Below, piece by piece: positions 7,199 through 15,832 of a stretch of DNA of 64,000 nt; positions within the stretch are counted from its first letter, which is position 1, and each line of letters starts with the position of its first letter. Source of the stretch: Micromonospora vinacea. Its GTDB lineage: Bacteria; Actinomycetota; Actinomycetes; Mycobacteriales; Micromonosporaceae. The position numbers were made by a program, and so were the translations under genes. Location of the stretch: the NCBI RefSeq assembly GCF_015751785.1, contig NZ_JADOTY010000001.1:806001-870000 (forward strand), in the 5' to 3' direction. The notes beneath the pieces are model-generated. The model made no database searches and was not told the origin of the DNA. It saw nothing but the letters and a program-made list of their open reading frames with translations.

Positions 7199-8020
7199 AT
7201 GACGATGGACGCCACCAGCCAGCGCCTGTTGATGTGCCGGCCGACGTACTTCGCCGTCGATTACGCGATCAACCCATGGATGGACCCGAGCGCGCCGGTC
7301 GACGCCGCGCTGGCCGTCCGGCAGTGGGAGCAGCTGCGCCAGACGTACCTTGACCTGGGCCACACCGTCGAGGAGATCACTCCGGTGCCCGGCCTGCCCG
7401 ACATGGTCTTCGCCGCCAACGGCGGCACCGTGATCGACGGCAAGGCGATGGCCGTGCAGTTCCGGGACCCGCAGCGCGCCGACGAGGCGCCGGCGTACCG
7501 GGCCTGGTTCGAGGCCGCCGGCTTCGAGATGTACGACCCGAAGCACGTGAACGAGGGGGAGGGCGACGTCCTGCTGGCCGGTGACCACCTGCTGGCCGGC
7601 ACCGGCTTCCGCACGGCGCACGCCGCACACGCCCAGTTGCAGGAGGTCTTCGGCTACCCGGTGATCACCATGCAACTGGTCGACCCACGCTTCTACCACC
7701 TGGACACCGCGTTGACAGTGCTCGACGAGCGGACCGTGGCGTACCTGCCGGAGGCGTTCTCCCCGGGCAGCCGGGCCGTGCTGCGCCGGCTCTTCCCCGA
7801 CGCGGTGCACGCCACCATGGCCGACGCCGAGGTGCTGGGGCTGAACGCGGTCAGCGACGGGCGGCACGTGGTGCTGCCCGCGCAGGCCACCGACCTGGCC
7901 GCCAAGCTGCGCGACCGGGGCTACGAGACCATCGGGGTCGACCTGTCCGAGCTACGTAAGGCCGGCGGCGGACCGAAGTGCTGCACGCTGCGACTCCGTC
8001 AGGGAAAGGCAAGCAAGTGA
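7199..8020 (+). CDS. Dimethylarginine dimethylaminohydrolase (DDAH)-like guanidino hydrolase
   Basis: A 273-residue amidinotransferase-fold hydrolase predicted to split a methylated arginine or arginine-like substrate to citrulline plus amine, or possibly to act as an arginine dihydrolase. Seen: MCRPTYFAVDYAINPWMD, FAANGGTVIDGKAM (substrate-binding Asn-Gly), NEGEGDVLLAG (Glu-Gly-Asp), FYHLDTALTVL with the catalytic His, and GGGPKCCTLRL with the catalytic Cys near the C-terminus. The ATG at 7199 has GGAG 7 nt upstream; an upstream extension of the frame runs through hairpin-rich non-coding DNA. The stop overlaps the GTG of rocD by GTGA, so the two form an arginine-to-glutamate catabolic unit. 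Confidence 0.88.
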   Translation: MTMDATSQRLLMCRPTYFAVDYAINPWMDPSAPVDAALAVRQWEQLRQTYLDLGHTVEEITPVPGLPDMVFAANGGTVIDGKAMAVQFRDPQRADEAPAYRAWFEAAGFEMYDPKHVNEGEGDVLLAGDHLLAGTGFRTAHAAHAQLQEVFGYPVITMQLVDPRFYHLDTALTVLDERTVAYLPEAFSPGSRAVLRRLFPDAVHATMADAEVLGLNAVSDGRHVVLPAQATDLAAKLRDRGYETIGVDLSELRKAGGGPKCCTLRLRQGKASK

Positions 8021-9234
8021 TAGTGGATGACATCCTGCGTACGCCGGGAGCGGTCCGGGACGCCGAGCGTTGGACTGCGCACAACTACCACCCGCTGCCG
8101 GTGGTGATCTCGTCCGCCGAGGGCGCCTGGCTCACCGACGTGGACGGGCGCCGCTACCTGGACTGCCTGGCCGGCTACTCCGCGCTGAACTTCGGTCACC
8201 GGCACCCGCAGTTGATCGCCGCCGCGCACGCCCAACTGGACCGGTTGACGCTGACCAGCCGGGCGTTCATCCACGACCAGTTCGCCGACTTCTGCCGTGA
8301 GCTGGCCGAGCTGTGCGGCAAGGACCTCGTGCTGCCGATGAACACCGGCGCCGAGGCGGTGGAGACCGGGATCAAGGTGGCCCGCAAGTGGGGCTACCAG
8401 GTCAAGGGCGTGGCCGCCGGGCAGGCCAACATCGTGGTCGCCGAGGGCAACTTCCACGGGCGGACCACCACCATCGTGAGCTTCTCCACCGACGAGGACG
8501 CCCGCGCCGACTTCGGGCCGTACACCCCGGGGTTCACTGTCGTGCCGTACGGCGACCTGGACGCGCTGACCGCCGCGATCGACGAGAACACAGTGGCCGT
8601 GCTGCTGGAGCCGATCCAGGGCGAGCAGGGTGTGGTGGTGCCGCCGGAGGGTTACCTGCCGGGCGTACGCCAGGTGTGCACCGAGCGCAACGTGCTGTTC
8701 ATCGCCGACGAGATCCAGTCGGGTCTGGGGCGTACCGGCGCGACCTTCGCCTGTGACCACGAGGGCGTCGTGCCGGACATGTACCTGCTCGGCAAGGCGC
8801 TCGGCGGCGGCATCGTGCCGGTCTCCGCGGTGGCCGCGAACGCCGACGTGCTCGGGGTGCTCAAGCCCGGCCAGCACGGCTCCACCTTCGGCGGCAACCC
8901 GCTCGCCTGCGCGGTGGCGATCGAGGTGGTCCGGCTGCTGGCCACCGGCGAGTTCCAGCGCCGCTCGGCCGAGCTGGGTGAGCGGCTGCGCGCCGGCCTG
9001 GAAGGGTTGGTCGGCAAGGGCCTCGTCGGGGTACGCGTCCGTGGCCTGTGGGCCGGTCTGGACATCGACCCGGCGCTGATGAGCGGTCGGGAGGCGTGTG
9101 AGCGGCTCGCCGCGCGCGGCGTGCTCGCCAAGGACACCCACGGCTCCACCATCCGGCTCGCCCCGCCGCTGGTGATCACCGAAGAGGAGATCGACCTGGC
9201 GGTGGCCCAGCTGGCCGAGGTGCTGGCCGGCTGA
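8017..9234 (+). CDS. rocD: Ornithine aminotransferase
   Basis: A 405-residue class-III PLP aminotransferase converting ornithine and 2-oxoglutarate to glutamate semialdehyde and glutamate. Seen: AHNYHPLPVVISSAEGAWLT near the N-terminus (typical ornithine aminotransferase), NTGAEAVETGIKVARKWGY, GNFHGRTTTIVSFS, PIQGEQGVVVP, IADEIQSGLGRTG (the Asp that holds the PLP ring nitrogen), and LLGKALGGGIVPVSA with the Schiff-base Lys. The GTG at 8017 overlaps the hydrolase stop by 4 nt and has AAAGG before it. Pairing with a guanidino hydrolase indicates use of arginine-derived ornithine. A strong hairpin follows the gene. Confidence 0.95.
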   Translation: MIVDDILRTPGAVRDAERWTAHNYHPLPVVISSAEGAWLTDVDGRRYLDCLAGYSALNFGHRHPQLIAAAHAQLDRLTLTSRAFIHDQFADFCRELAELCGKDLVLPMNTGAEAVETGIKVARKWGYQVKGVAAGQANIVVAEGNFHGRTTTIVSFSTDEDARADFGPYTPGFTVVPYGDLDALTAAIDENTVAVLLEPIQGEQGVVVPPEGYLPGVRQVCTERNVLFIADEIQSGLGRTGATFACDHEGVVPDMYLLGKALGGGIVPVSAVAANADVLGVLKPGQHGSTFGGNPLACAVAIEVVRLLATGEFQRRSAELGERLRAGLEGLVGKGLVGVRVRGLWAGLDIDPALMSGREACERLAARGVLAKDTHGSTIRLAPPLVITEEEIDLAVAQLAEVLAG

Positions 9235-9248
9235 TCCAGGAACGTGGT

Positions 9249-9284
9249 GAAAGGCGGGCGTCGGGGTTCCGGCGCCCGCCTTTC
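9249..9284. terminator. Bidirectional hairpin terminator between rocD and the FHA gene
   Basis: Perfect 12-bp stem GAAAGGCGGGCG (9249-9260) with CGCCCGCCTTTC (9273-9284), between two convergent genes. Confidence 0.8.
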
Positions 9285-9287
9285 GCG

Positions 9288-10442
9288 TCAGGGACGGGGC
9301 AGGCGCATGGCCATGGTCGGGGCCTCGGCCATCACCGAGGTGGGGGTGAACGGGGCACCGGTGGGCAACTCCTCGGCCCGACCGATCTGGACCCCCGGGT
9401 ACAGCTCCACCATGTCGTTCTCGCCCAGCACCCGGGACTGCTGGGGGGCCAGCGGGATCCGGTCGGACTCCGTCATCGAACCGGCCGGGCGGATACCGGA
9501 GCCGTTGGTGCTGACGTCGGTCACGATGACCTCGCCGACCCGCAGCTCGAAGCGGACGTGACCACGGCTGATCCAGCGCCGGGCCTCATCGTTGAGCCAC
9601 TGCCCGAGCATGATCCCGCCGTCCTGCTCGGGAGCCCGACCGGCCACGATCGGCTGCTCCTCGCTGAGCACGAACCGCCGCCGCACCAGGCCGCCGACGC
9701 GCACCGCGAGCACCTCGGTACGCGGACGCGGGCCGCCGTCACCGAGCCGTACGCCGTGTCGGGGGCAGGTCGGCACGCCGTTGCGCAGCGCGGGCGGCGG
9801 CTGCGCTGCGGGGCTGCGGTCGGCACCCCCGGCCAGGTCGGCGAACGCGCCACCCCCACCACCGCCGCCGAACAGCGCGCAGCCCGACTCCGGGCAGCGC
9901 CACTGGCGGGCCAGCAGCTTGGCGCCGGTCGGCGACCGCTTACCGGCCACCGGAGAGTGGCCACCGCCGACGTGTGCGATGAACACCGGCCCGCCGGCGC
10001 CGGGCACCGGGGCGACCACCCGACCGGGCTGTTCGACCAGCCACGGGAAGCGACCCCGCAGCCCGTCGAAGCGGACCCGGCTGAGCACCGGCAGACCGAG
10101 CAGGTCGGCGACCTCCAACATCCGGTCACCCGGGTTGTCGAGCACCTCGACGAGCCCGTCGTCGGCCCAGCGGCGGACGACCATCCGCTCGTTCGAGGTG
10201 AGGTCGGCGTCGGAGAGCAACGCCCGGTGCACCACCGCGTAGACCTGGACGCTGTCTTCCTCCAGCTCGCGGGAGAGCGCGTCGATGACCATGCCGAGGC
10301 GGAGCAGGCTGGCCGGACGACCACCGTCGATGTCCTGGTAGCGGATCACCTCGGCCAGGTCGACCACGGCTCGGGCCAGTGACGGGTCGGTGCAGACCCG
10401 ACCCTCGATGGCATCCAGAACCTTGCTGATCTCGAATCTCAT
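9288..10442 (-). CDS. FHA domain protein
   Basis: A 384-residue protein with a C-terminal forkhead-associated (phosphothreonine-binding) domain at about residues 255-360: PIVAGRAPEQDGGIML, then RRWISRGHVRFEL and VTDVSTNGSGI, the conserved Gly-Arg, Ser-x-x-His and Asn-Gly positions of FHA domains. The N-terminal half is helical with no named domain. The middle carries CPESGC and CPRHG around a Gly/Ala-rich linker, which could form a zinc-binding unit. It probably reads the output of a Ser/Thr kinase; one lies at 17.8 kb, but no link is shown. The start overlaps the stop of a 34-codon upstream frame by ATGA. Confidence 0.9.
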   Translation of the reverse strand: MRFEISKVLDAIEGRVCTDPSLARAVVDLAEVIRYQDIDGGRPASLLRLGMVIDALSRELEEDSVQVYAVVHRALLSDADLTSNERMVVRRWADDGLVEVLDNPGDRMLEVADLLGLPVLSRVRFDGLRGRFPWLVEQPGRVVAPVPGAGGPVFIAHVGGGHSPVAGKRSPTGAKLLARQWRCPESGCALFGGGGGGGAFADLAGGADRSPAAQPPPALRNGVPTCPRHGVRLGDGGPRPRTEVLAVRVGGLVRRRFVLSEEQPIVAGRAPEQDGGIMLGQWLNDEARRWISRGHVRFELRVGEVIVTDVSTNGSGIRPAGSMTESDRIPLAPQQSRVLGENDMVELYPGVQIGRAEELPTGAPFTPTSVMAEAPTMAMRLPRP

Positions 10443-10543
10443 GCCGCACTCCGGACGATGTCGTCAATCCGCCGGGCCAGGGACCAGCCCGTCAGCCCGC
10501 CCAGCTCTTCTCGCACCGCTTCCGCGGTGAGCAGGTCTGCCAT
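10439..10543 (-). CDS. 34-residue peptide coupled to the FHA gene
   Basis: A short frame, MADLLTAEAVREELGGLTGW followed by SLARRIDDIVRSAA, that ends in an ATGA overlap with the FHA gene. A TAGGGT box lies 6 nt before its ATG, so it looks like the first cistron of a leaderless mRNA that carries the FHA gene. The N-terminal pattern (LLTAE...L..LTGW) resembles the start of pterin-4a-carbinolamine dehydratases, whose remaining two-thirds is absent. It could therefore be a remnant, or a short functional peptide that couples translation. Confidence 0.5.
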   Translation of the reverse strand: MADLLTAEAVREELGGLTGWSLARRIDDIVRSAA

Positions 10544-10549
10544 GGGCCG

Positions 10550-10555
10550 ACCCTA
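10550..10555 (-). promoter_or_regulatory. -10 box of a leaderless promoter
   Basis: TAGGGT on the minus strand, 6 nt before the ATG of the 34-aa peptide; probable promoter of the peptide-FHA unit. Confidence 0.5.
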
Positions 10556-10616
10556 CCGGGGACGACGGCCGGCACGGACCAGCGGTAGCGGGGTGTCGAT
10601 CGGTCCGATACGCGCA

Positions 10617-10650
10617 GGCGGGGGCGGTGCCGTCTGGCACCGCCCCCGCC
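10617..10650 (-). terminator. Hairpin terminator after the desaturase gene
   Basis: Perfect 15-bp stem (10617-10631 with 10636-10650) with loop GTCT, directly downstream of the desaturase stop. Confidence 0.8.
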
Positions 10651-10665
10651 TTCCCCCTGGTGTGT

Positions 10666-11715
10666 TCAGCCGCGCAGCGGCCGCCCCACCTCGTGCAGGT
10701 GACCGAGTGCCTGCCGGTACGACTCGACCAGACCGGTCTCGGCGTACGGGATGCCCTGCTCGACGCAGTAGGCGCGCACGATCGGCTGGGCCCGGCGCAG
10801 GTTGGCGCGGGGCATGTTCGGGAAGAGGTGGTGCTCGATCTGGTAGTTGAGGCCACCGAGCGTGGTGTCCACCAGTCGGCTGCCGCGTACGTTGCGGGAG
10901 GTCAGCACCTGCTTACGCAGGAAGTCCAGCTCGTCCTCGGCGGTCGGCATCGGCATGCCCTTGTGGTTCGGCGCGAACGCGCAGCCCATGTAGAGGCCCC
11001 ACAGCGCCTGGTGCACGACGGCGAAGAGCAGCGCCTTGACCGGGGACATGACCGCCAACAGCAGCGCCACGTAGGCGGCGGTGTGCACGACGAGCAACGC
11101 CGCCTCGACCGCCCGGCGCCGCATCGGGACGGTGTACTTGCCGTCCTCGCGGCCGACGATCGCCCGGATGCTCGCCACGTGCAGGCTCAGACCCTCCAGC
11201 AGCAGCATCGGGAAGAAGAAGTACGCCTGCCGCTGAGCCATCCAACGGCCGAACCCCCGGGTCTCCATCGCCTGCTCGGGCGTCCACACCAGTGCGCCCG
11301 CGCCGACGTCCGGGTCCTCGTCCTCGTGGTTCGGGTTGGCGTGGTGCCGGTTGTGCTTGTCGACCCACCAGCCGTAGCTGATCCCCACCGCCACGTTGCC
11401 GGCGAGCAGCCCCACCAACTCGCTGGGGCCACGCCGACGGAACATCTGCCGGTGCCCGGCGTCGTGACCGAGGAACGCGACCTGGGTGGTGGCCACCGCC
11501 ATCAGGGCCGCGAGCGGCAGCTGCCACCAGGAGTCGCCGAGCAGGAACACGGCCACCCAGCCGGCCACGAAAGCGCCGAGGGTGAACACGATGCGGGTGA
11601 CATACCAGCCGGGGCGCCGCTCCAGCAGGCCCGCCTGGCTGATCCGTCGGGACAACTGTGCGTAGTCACTACCTCGCCGTCGTACCGGCGGTTCCGCCAC
11701 CGCTCCGAGCGCCAT
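10666..11715 (-). CDS. Membrane fatty acid desaturase (acyl-lipid type)
   Basis: A 349-residue integral membrane di-iron desaturase that would insert a double bond into membrane-lipid acyl chains. The three histidine boxes are clear: HDAGH, HNRHH (in DKHNRHHANPNH) and QIEHH (in LNYQIEHHLFPNMPR). Hydrophobic spans lie before box 1, between boxes 2 and 3, and around residue 220-250. The frame is open to a TTG at 11769, but that TTG is the first codon of a TTGACA sequence that looks like a -35 box. The ATG at 11715 has GGGAG just upstream and is chosen instead. The gene is monocistronic and bounded by hairpins. Confidence 0.92.
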   Translation of the reverse strand: MALGAVAEPPVRRRGSDYAQLSRRISQAGLLERRPGWYVTRIVFTLGAFVAGWVAVFLLGDSWWQLPLAALMAVATTQVAFLGHDAGHRQMFRRRGPSELVGLLAGNVAVGISYGWWVDKHNRHHANPNHEDEDPDVGAGALVWTPEQAMETRGFGRWMAQRQAYFFFPMLLLEGLSLHVASIRAIVGREDGKYTVPMRRRAVEAALLVVHTAAYVALLLAVMSPVKALLFAVVHQALWGLYMGCAFAPNHKGMPMPTAEDELDFLRKQVLTSRNVRGSRLVDTTLGGLNYQIEHHLFPNMPRANLRRAQPIVRAYCVEQGIPYAETGLVESYRQALGHLHEVGRPLRG

Positions 11716-11740
11716 CGCTGCTCCCGTTCCGCTTGCGCCC

Positions 11741-11769
11741 GTACCAGGGTGGTTCGGGCTTAATGTCAA
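11741..11769 (-). promoter_or_regulatory. Probable promoter of the desaturase gene
   Basis: TTGACA (11769-11764) and, 17 nt on, TGGTAC (11746-11741), 25 nt before the chosen ATG. The -35 is perfect; the -10 is a weak match. Confidence 0.4.
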
Positions 11770-11817
11770 GTCTCCCGATCGCGGTAGCGGTGAGTAACCC
11801 CGACAACCCCCGAATGG

Positions 11818-11839
11818 GGGGTAGGGCAGGCCCTACCCC
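11818..11839 (-). terminator. Palindromic hairpin after the giant membrane-protein gene
   Basis: Arms GGGGTAGGGC (11818-11827) and GCCCTACCCC (11830-11839) separated by AG, 12 nt beyond the stop codon of the 1165-aa gene. Confidence 0.6.
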
Positions 11840-11851
11840 TACTGGTTCGGC

Positions 11852-14800
11852 TCAGCCGAGTCGGCCCACCGCAGCGCGCAGTCGAGCCAGGTCACGTCGA
11901 CGCCGCTCGTAGGTGGCGGCGAGCCCGACCAGCGCCAGCCCGCCGACCCCCAGGTAGATCCACCGGGGCAGCAGGTCCCATCCCCGGGCCACCTCGTGCA
12001 GCGCCAACAGCGTCAGCACCCCGCCGCCGAGCAGCACCGGCGCCTGCCACCGGCGGGTCGCGCCGGCGAGCACCGCGCCGGTGGCCGCCGCGCCGAGGAG
12101 CAGTCGCCGCCACGGCTGCGGGTCCGGCCCGGCCAGCACCGACACGAGGCTGGGCAGCAACGCCGCTACCAGCCCCGGGCCGAGGGCCGGCCAACTGGTC
12201 AGCCCCGGCCGGGTGCGCAGCGCCAGCAGACCCGCGCCGACGGCGAGCGCCGCGGCCGGCAGGGTGTACGCCTCCAGCACTGTCACCCCACCGGCGGCCA
12301 GCAGTACCCAGGCCCCGAGCAGTTCGCTGCCGGCGGCGATCCCGGCGAACGGCCACCGCCGACCGGCCGGTTCATTCCGGCGCAGCAGCCGCAGCGCGAC
12401 GGCGACACCCCAGAGCACGCAGACGGTGGCGAGGTGCCGCGCCACCTCGACGGCGAGCACCGCCGCCACCAGCGCGACGGCCTGCGCGGCAGCGTCCAGC
12501 ACCCGTCCCAGCCGGGCCCCCGCCGGGGTGACCACAGCGGCGGCCAGCACCAACGCGGCCACCACCAGCAGTGGGTACGCGGCAGCCCGCAACGACAGCC
12601 CGCCGGCGAGTGGGGCGGTCACCGCCAACGCGGACGCCGCGCCCACGGCGGCGAGACAACCGGCGACCCGTACCTCGAACCGGCGCGCCCCGGCGGCGAC
12701 CGCCACCGCCGCCACCAGCAGCGCCCCCTCGGCTGCGAGCGTCCCGGCCCGGGTGGCCAGCAGACCGAGCACACCGGAGGCCACCAACACCACGCCCACC
12801 GGCACGGCGACCGGTGCGAGCGCCAGGCGGGCCGCCGCCAAAGCGGTGAACAGCAGCGCGGCCAGGCCGGCGAGCAGAACGGCGGCCGGCAGCACCGGCC
12901 ACGGCGCGCCGATCGCGATGAGCAGCACCGGCAGCGCCGCCGCGACGAACGGCAGAGCGGGCGGCACCGGCAGGCCGGCCCGCCGACCGGTCAGCGCGCC
13001 GGCTATTGCCAGCACGACCAGCGCGAACCCGGCCGGGAGCACCGTCGGGTCGGCGACGACAGTGGGCACCCCCGACCACACCCGGTCCCGACCGCCGTAG
13101 GGCGACCCGAGCGCTGTCAGCACCGTCGGCAGGACCGCCAGGACGGCGACGGCCGCCAGCGTTCCGCCCGCCGCCAGCAACAGCGCCGACCGGCCCGGCT
13201 CGCTCCCGTCGGCCGCCGGGCGGTCCCCGAGGGCCGCCGGGCCGGAGGCGCTCGCCGACGGCAGCAGGTAGGCGACGGACGCGACACCCAGGGCCGCCAG
13301 CGCGGCGTACAGCGCGAGCGGTTCGTCACCCGCCCCGACCAGTGGCGCGAGGCCCGGCACTGTCACCGCGACGACGGCGCCGGTCAGCGCGTACCCGATC
13401 AGCTCCACCCGGTGGCGACGGGCCGCGAGCGCCGCGGCCAGCGACAGCCCGGCGGCGGCCAGCGCGAGCCGGGCCTGCCACCACGGCGACCCGCCCGCGG
13501 CGAACATCGCCACCGCCGCGATCCCGGGCAGCGCGAGCTGCCCGACCAGCAGACCCGCGCCGGCCACCTCCCGGTACGCGCCGGTCCCCCGTCGGACGGC
13601 GAGGGCCAGCCCGACCACGGCGAGCACGCCGAGCGCCACCAGGGCACCGGCCGGGGCGGCCAGGGCGACCAGCAGCCCGTGCCCGAGCAGCACAGCACCG
13701 CCGAGCGCACGGGTGCGCAGGGCGACCGGCGGGGTGGTCGGACGGGCCAGCACGGCGAGCAGCAACGCGACCCCGCCGACCAGGTCGATGGCCACCACCT
13801 GCGACCAGGAGGCCGTCCAGCCGGCGGGTACGGCGAACAGCACCGCCACCGCCCCGGCCGTGGCGAGCACCGCCCGCGCGTTCCGGGGCAGCAGCAGCAC
13901 CGTGGCGCCGATAGCCAGTGCCACCGCCGGTGCCAGCTGCCAGCCCCAGCGCAGGCCCGGCCCCGTCCCAGCCCCGCCCCAGGGCGGCAGCGACCGGCCG
14001 ACGGTGGCGACCGCCAGCCCGACGGTGATCAGCACTGTCACCTGCGCCGTCCCCGCCGCGACGAACAGCGCACCGGCCCGCGGGCCGGTCCGCCAACCGC
14101 CGCCACCGTCCGCCGCCCCCGCCGGCACGAACCGCACGGCGACAGCCAGCCCGAGCGCCACCATCGCCGCTGCGAGCAGCAGCAGGGACGGCCGCAGCTC
14201 CGCCACCGGACGCAGCAGGGCGGCTGCGAGCACCGGCACCAGCAGCCCTGCCGCCACGGCCCGCAGCGCCCGCCCCCCGACGAGCCGGGCCGCGCCGAAC
14301 CCGGTCAGCGCGACAAGCACCAACGGCACCCCGGCCAGCAGTGGCGAGCCCCCCGCCCGCCCACTGACCAGCGGCACCACCGCGCAGGCCGCGGCACCCA
14401 CCAGCGCGGCGACGTGACCAACGCCGGCCAGCACCCGGCCGACGAGCTGCGCCGCCCCTTCCCGGCCCCGCAGCGCCGCCAGCACGGCCAGGTTCAGCGC
14501 CGCCACCCCGAGCAGTACCAACGCCCACCCGGCCGCACCCAGCCCGGCCTCGGCGGCGAGCAGCGGCAACGCCGGCTGGGCGGCCACCAGGGCGGCGAAC
14601 CAGGGCCCTGTCAACCCGCTCCACCGGCCGTACGCCACGGCGACCGCCGCGCTGGCCCCCCCGACCAGCGCGGCGTACCGGCTGCCCGGCCAGCCGGTCA
14701 CGCCGGCCAGGTCCACCGACCAGGCCGCGTAACCGTCCAGCACCACCAGCAGCAACCCCACCGCGGCGAACGTCTCCGCCGTACCCCGCAAACCTCGGCG

Positions 14801-15349
14801 GACCGCCAGCAGCGGCACGCCCAGGGCGAGCGCGGTGAACGCCACCAGGATCAACGCCCGCCCGGCGACCCCCACCGCCGCCCAGGCGACAGCGGTGAAC
14901 ACCACCGCCGCGGTGCCCAGCAGGAGTCCACCGAGGACGAAGAGCAGACCTTGGACCGTCCGGGTCGAGGTCTCCGCCGCACCCGGTCGCGAATCCGCCG
15001 CCACCCCGGGACCCGGGCCGATGGACGGCGCCGGGCCGACGAGAGCCGCCGGGCGCGCCACGACCGAGGCGGCCAACCCGGCCCGGACGACCGCCGCCAG
15101 TTCGGCCCGCCGCCGCGACACGGTCGACAGACGTCCGGCCAGCTCGGTGTACGCGCGGCGCGCCTGCTCCACCTTCGGCTCAAGCTCGGCGGCCTCCCGG
15201 CTCAGCCGAACCACCTCGGCGGCGATCGGGTCGGGCGCGCGCCGGCAGCCGGAGCAACCGGCGCTCAGGTCGGCCGGCGCACCGCAGGCGGGGCAGGGGT
15301 AACGGGTGTCGTCCACCCGGTCATCATCGACAGCCGACCCGGGCGCCAC
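11852..15349 (-). CDS. Giant polytopic membrane protein with N-terminal zinc ribbon (SCO7613-type)
   Basis: A 1165-residue protein. The N-terminus carries a zinc ribbon, CPACGAPADLSAGCSGC (Cys-x2-Cys-x10-Cys-x2-Cys), then a helical, charged segment (about residues 35-85, a possible coiled coil). After that comes an almost unbroken series of Ala/Leu/Val-rich membrane helices, roughly 30, to the C-terminus, which ends in a short basic tail. This layout is that of the family named after the C-terminal domain of SCO7613 of Streptomyces; no biochemical function is known. Starts at GTG 15349 or GTG 15316 are both possible and neither has a clear ribosome binding site. Composition is extremely biased (GCC, CTG, GTG), so antisense frames are also open. 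Confidence 0.85.
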   Translation of the reverse strand: MAPGSAVDDDRVDDTRYPCPACGAPADLSAGCSGCRRAPDPIAAEVVRLSREAAELEPKVEQARRAYTELAGRLSTVSRRRAELAAVVRAGLAASVVARPAALVGPAPSIGPGPGVAADSRPGAAETSTRTVQGLLFVLGGLLLGTAAVVFTAVAWAAVGVAGRALILVAFTALALGVPLLAVRRGLRGTAETFAAVGLLLVVLDGYAAWSVDLAGVTGWPGSRYAALVGGASAAVAVAYGRWSGLTGPWFAALVAAQPALPLLAAEAGLGAAGWALVLLGVAALNLAVLAALRGREGAAQLVGRVLAGVGHVAALVGAAACAVVPLVSGRAGGSPLLAGVPLVLVALTGFGAARLVGGRALRAVAAGLLVPVLAAALLRPVAELRPSLLLLAAAMVALGLAVAVRFVPAGAADGGGGWRTGPRAGALFVAAGTAQVTVLITVGLAVATVGRSLPPWGGAGTGPGLRWGWQLAPAVALAIGATVLLLPRNARAVLATAGAVAVLFAVPAGWTASWSQVVAIDLVGGVALLLAVLARPTTPPVALRTRALGGAVLLGHGLLVALAAPAGALVALGVLAVVGLALAVRRGTGAYREVAGAGLLVGQLALPGIAAVAMFAAGGSPWWQARLALAAAGLSLAAALAARRHRVELIGYALTGAVVAVTVPGLAPLVGAGDEPLALYAALAALGVASVAYLLPSASASGPAALGDRPAADGSEPGRSALLLAAGGTLAAVAVLAVLPTVLTALGSPYGGRDRVWSGVPTVVADPTVLPAGFALVVLAIAGALTGRRAGLPVPPALPFVAAALPVLLIAIGAPWPVLPAAVLLAGLAALLFTALAAARLALAPVAVPVGVVLVASGVLGLLATRAGTLAAEGALLVAAVAVAAGARRFEVRVAGCLAAVGAASALAVTAPLAGGLSLRAAAYPLLVVAALVLAAAVVTPAGARLGRVLDAAAQAVALVAAVLAVEVARHLATVCVLWGVAVALRLLRRNEPAGRRWPFAGIAAGSELLGAWVLLAAGGVTVLEAYTLPAAALAVGAGLLALRTRPGLTSWPALGPGLVAALLPSLVSVLAGPDPQPWRRLLLGAAATGAVLAGATRRWQAPVLLGGGVLTLLALHEVARGWDLLPRWIYLGVGGLALVGLAATYERRRRDLARLRAAVGRLG

Positions 15350-15364
15350 CCAGAGTGCGCGTAC

Positions 15365-15685
15365 TCAGGATCGGGTGTGCTCGTACACCCAGGTCGCGTA
15401 GTCGGGGTTGCCGCTCTCCACCCTGGACACCAGGATCTCCGGCACCTCGTACGGGTGGCTGACCCGGATCTGGTCCAGCAACGCGGTGAGCCGATCCGGT
15501 GCGGTCTTGAACTGCACCGACCACTCGGTGCTCGTCTCCATCCCGGACCGCCACCAGTAGGTGCTGTCCACCTGACCGCCCACCTGGGCGCAGGCGGCGA
15601 GCCTGCCGGCGACGGCCGCAGCCGCCAACACGTCGGCGACCGAACGCGCATCCACCACCGTTGTCACCACGCAGATCTCGTCCAC
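15365..15685 (-). CDS. cutA: CutA divalent-ion tolerance protein
   Basis: A 106-residue member of the CutA family, trimeric ferredoxin-fold proteins linked to copper/divalent-cation tolerance whose exact role is still debated. Seen: VVTTVVDARSVADVLAAAAV, GRLAACAQVGGQVDSTYWW, EWSVQFKT and HPYEVPEILV, all diagnostic CutA blocks, with the conserved Trp-Trp and HPYEVPE. It has a GTG start with a TAGGGT box 6 nt upstream, fitting a leaderless mRNA. The gene lies between the giant membrane-protein gene and a tandem 60-bp repeat. Confidence 0.95.
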   Translation of the reverse strand: MDEICVVTTVVDARSVADVLAAAAVAGRLAACAQVGGQVDSTYWWRSGMETSTEWSVQFKTAPDRLTALLDQIRVSHPYEVPEILVSRVESGNPDYATWVYEHTRS

Positions 15686-15691
15686 GCCCGC

Positions 15692-15697
15692 ACCCTA
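15692..15697 (-). promoter_or_regulatory. -10 box of a leaderless promoter
   Basis: TAGGGT on the minus strand ending 6 nt before the GTG start of cutA. Confidence 0.55.
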
Positions 15698-15712
15698 CGC
15701 GGCCAAACGCCG

Positions 15713-15832
15713 CGGAGCCCGCCTTTCGTTCGCGACTGCGGGGCTCCGCTTCGCTGCACTCCTCGCGCTCACCGGAGCCCGCCTTTCGTTCGCGACTGCG
15801 GGGCTCCGCTTCGCTGCACTCCTCGCGCTCAC
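15713..15832. repeat. Perfect tandem duplication of a 60-bp unit
   Basis: Units 15713-15772 and 15773-15832 are identical. Each holds the inverted pair CGGAGCCC/GGGCTCCG. The second copy supplies the stop codon of the acyltransferase gene (TGA read from 15831-15829), so the repeat abuts coding sequence. Confidence 0.95.
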
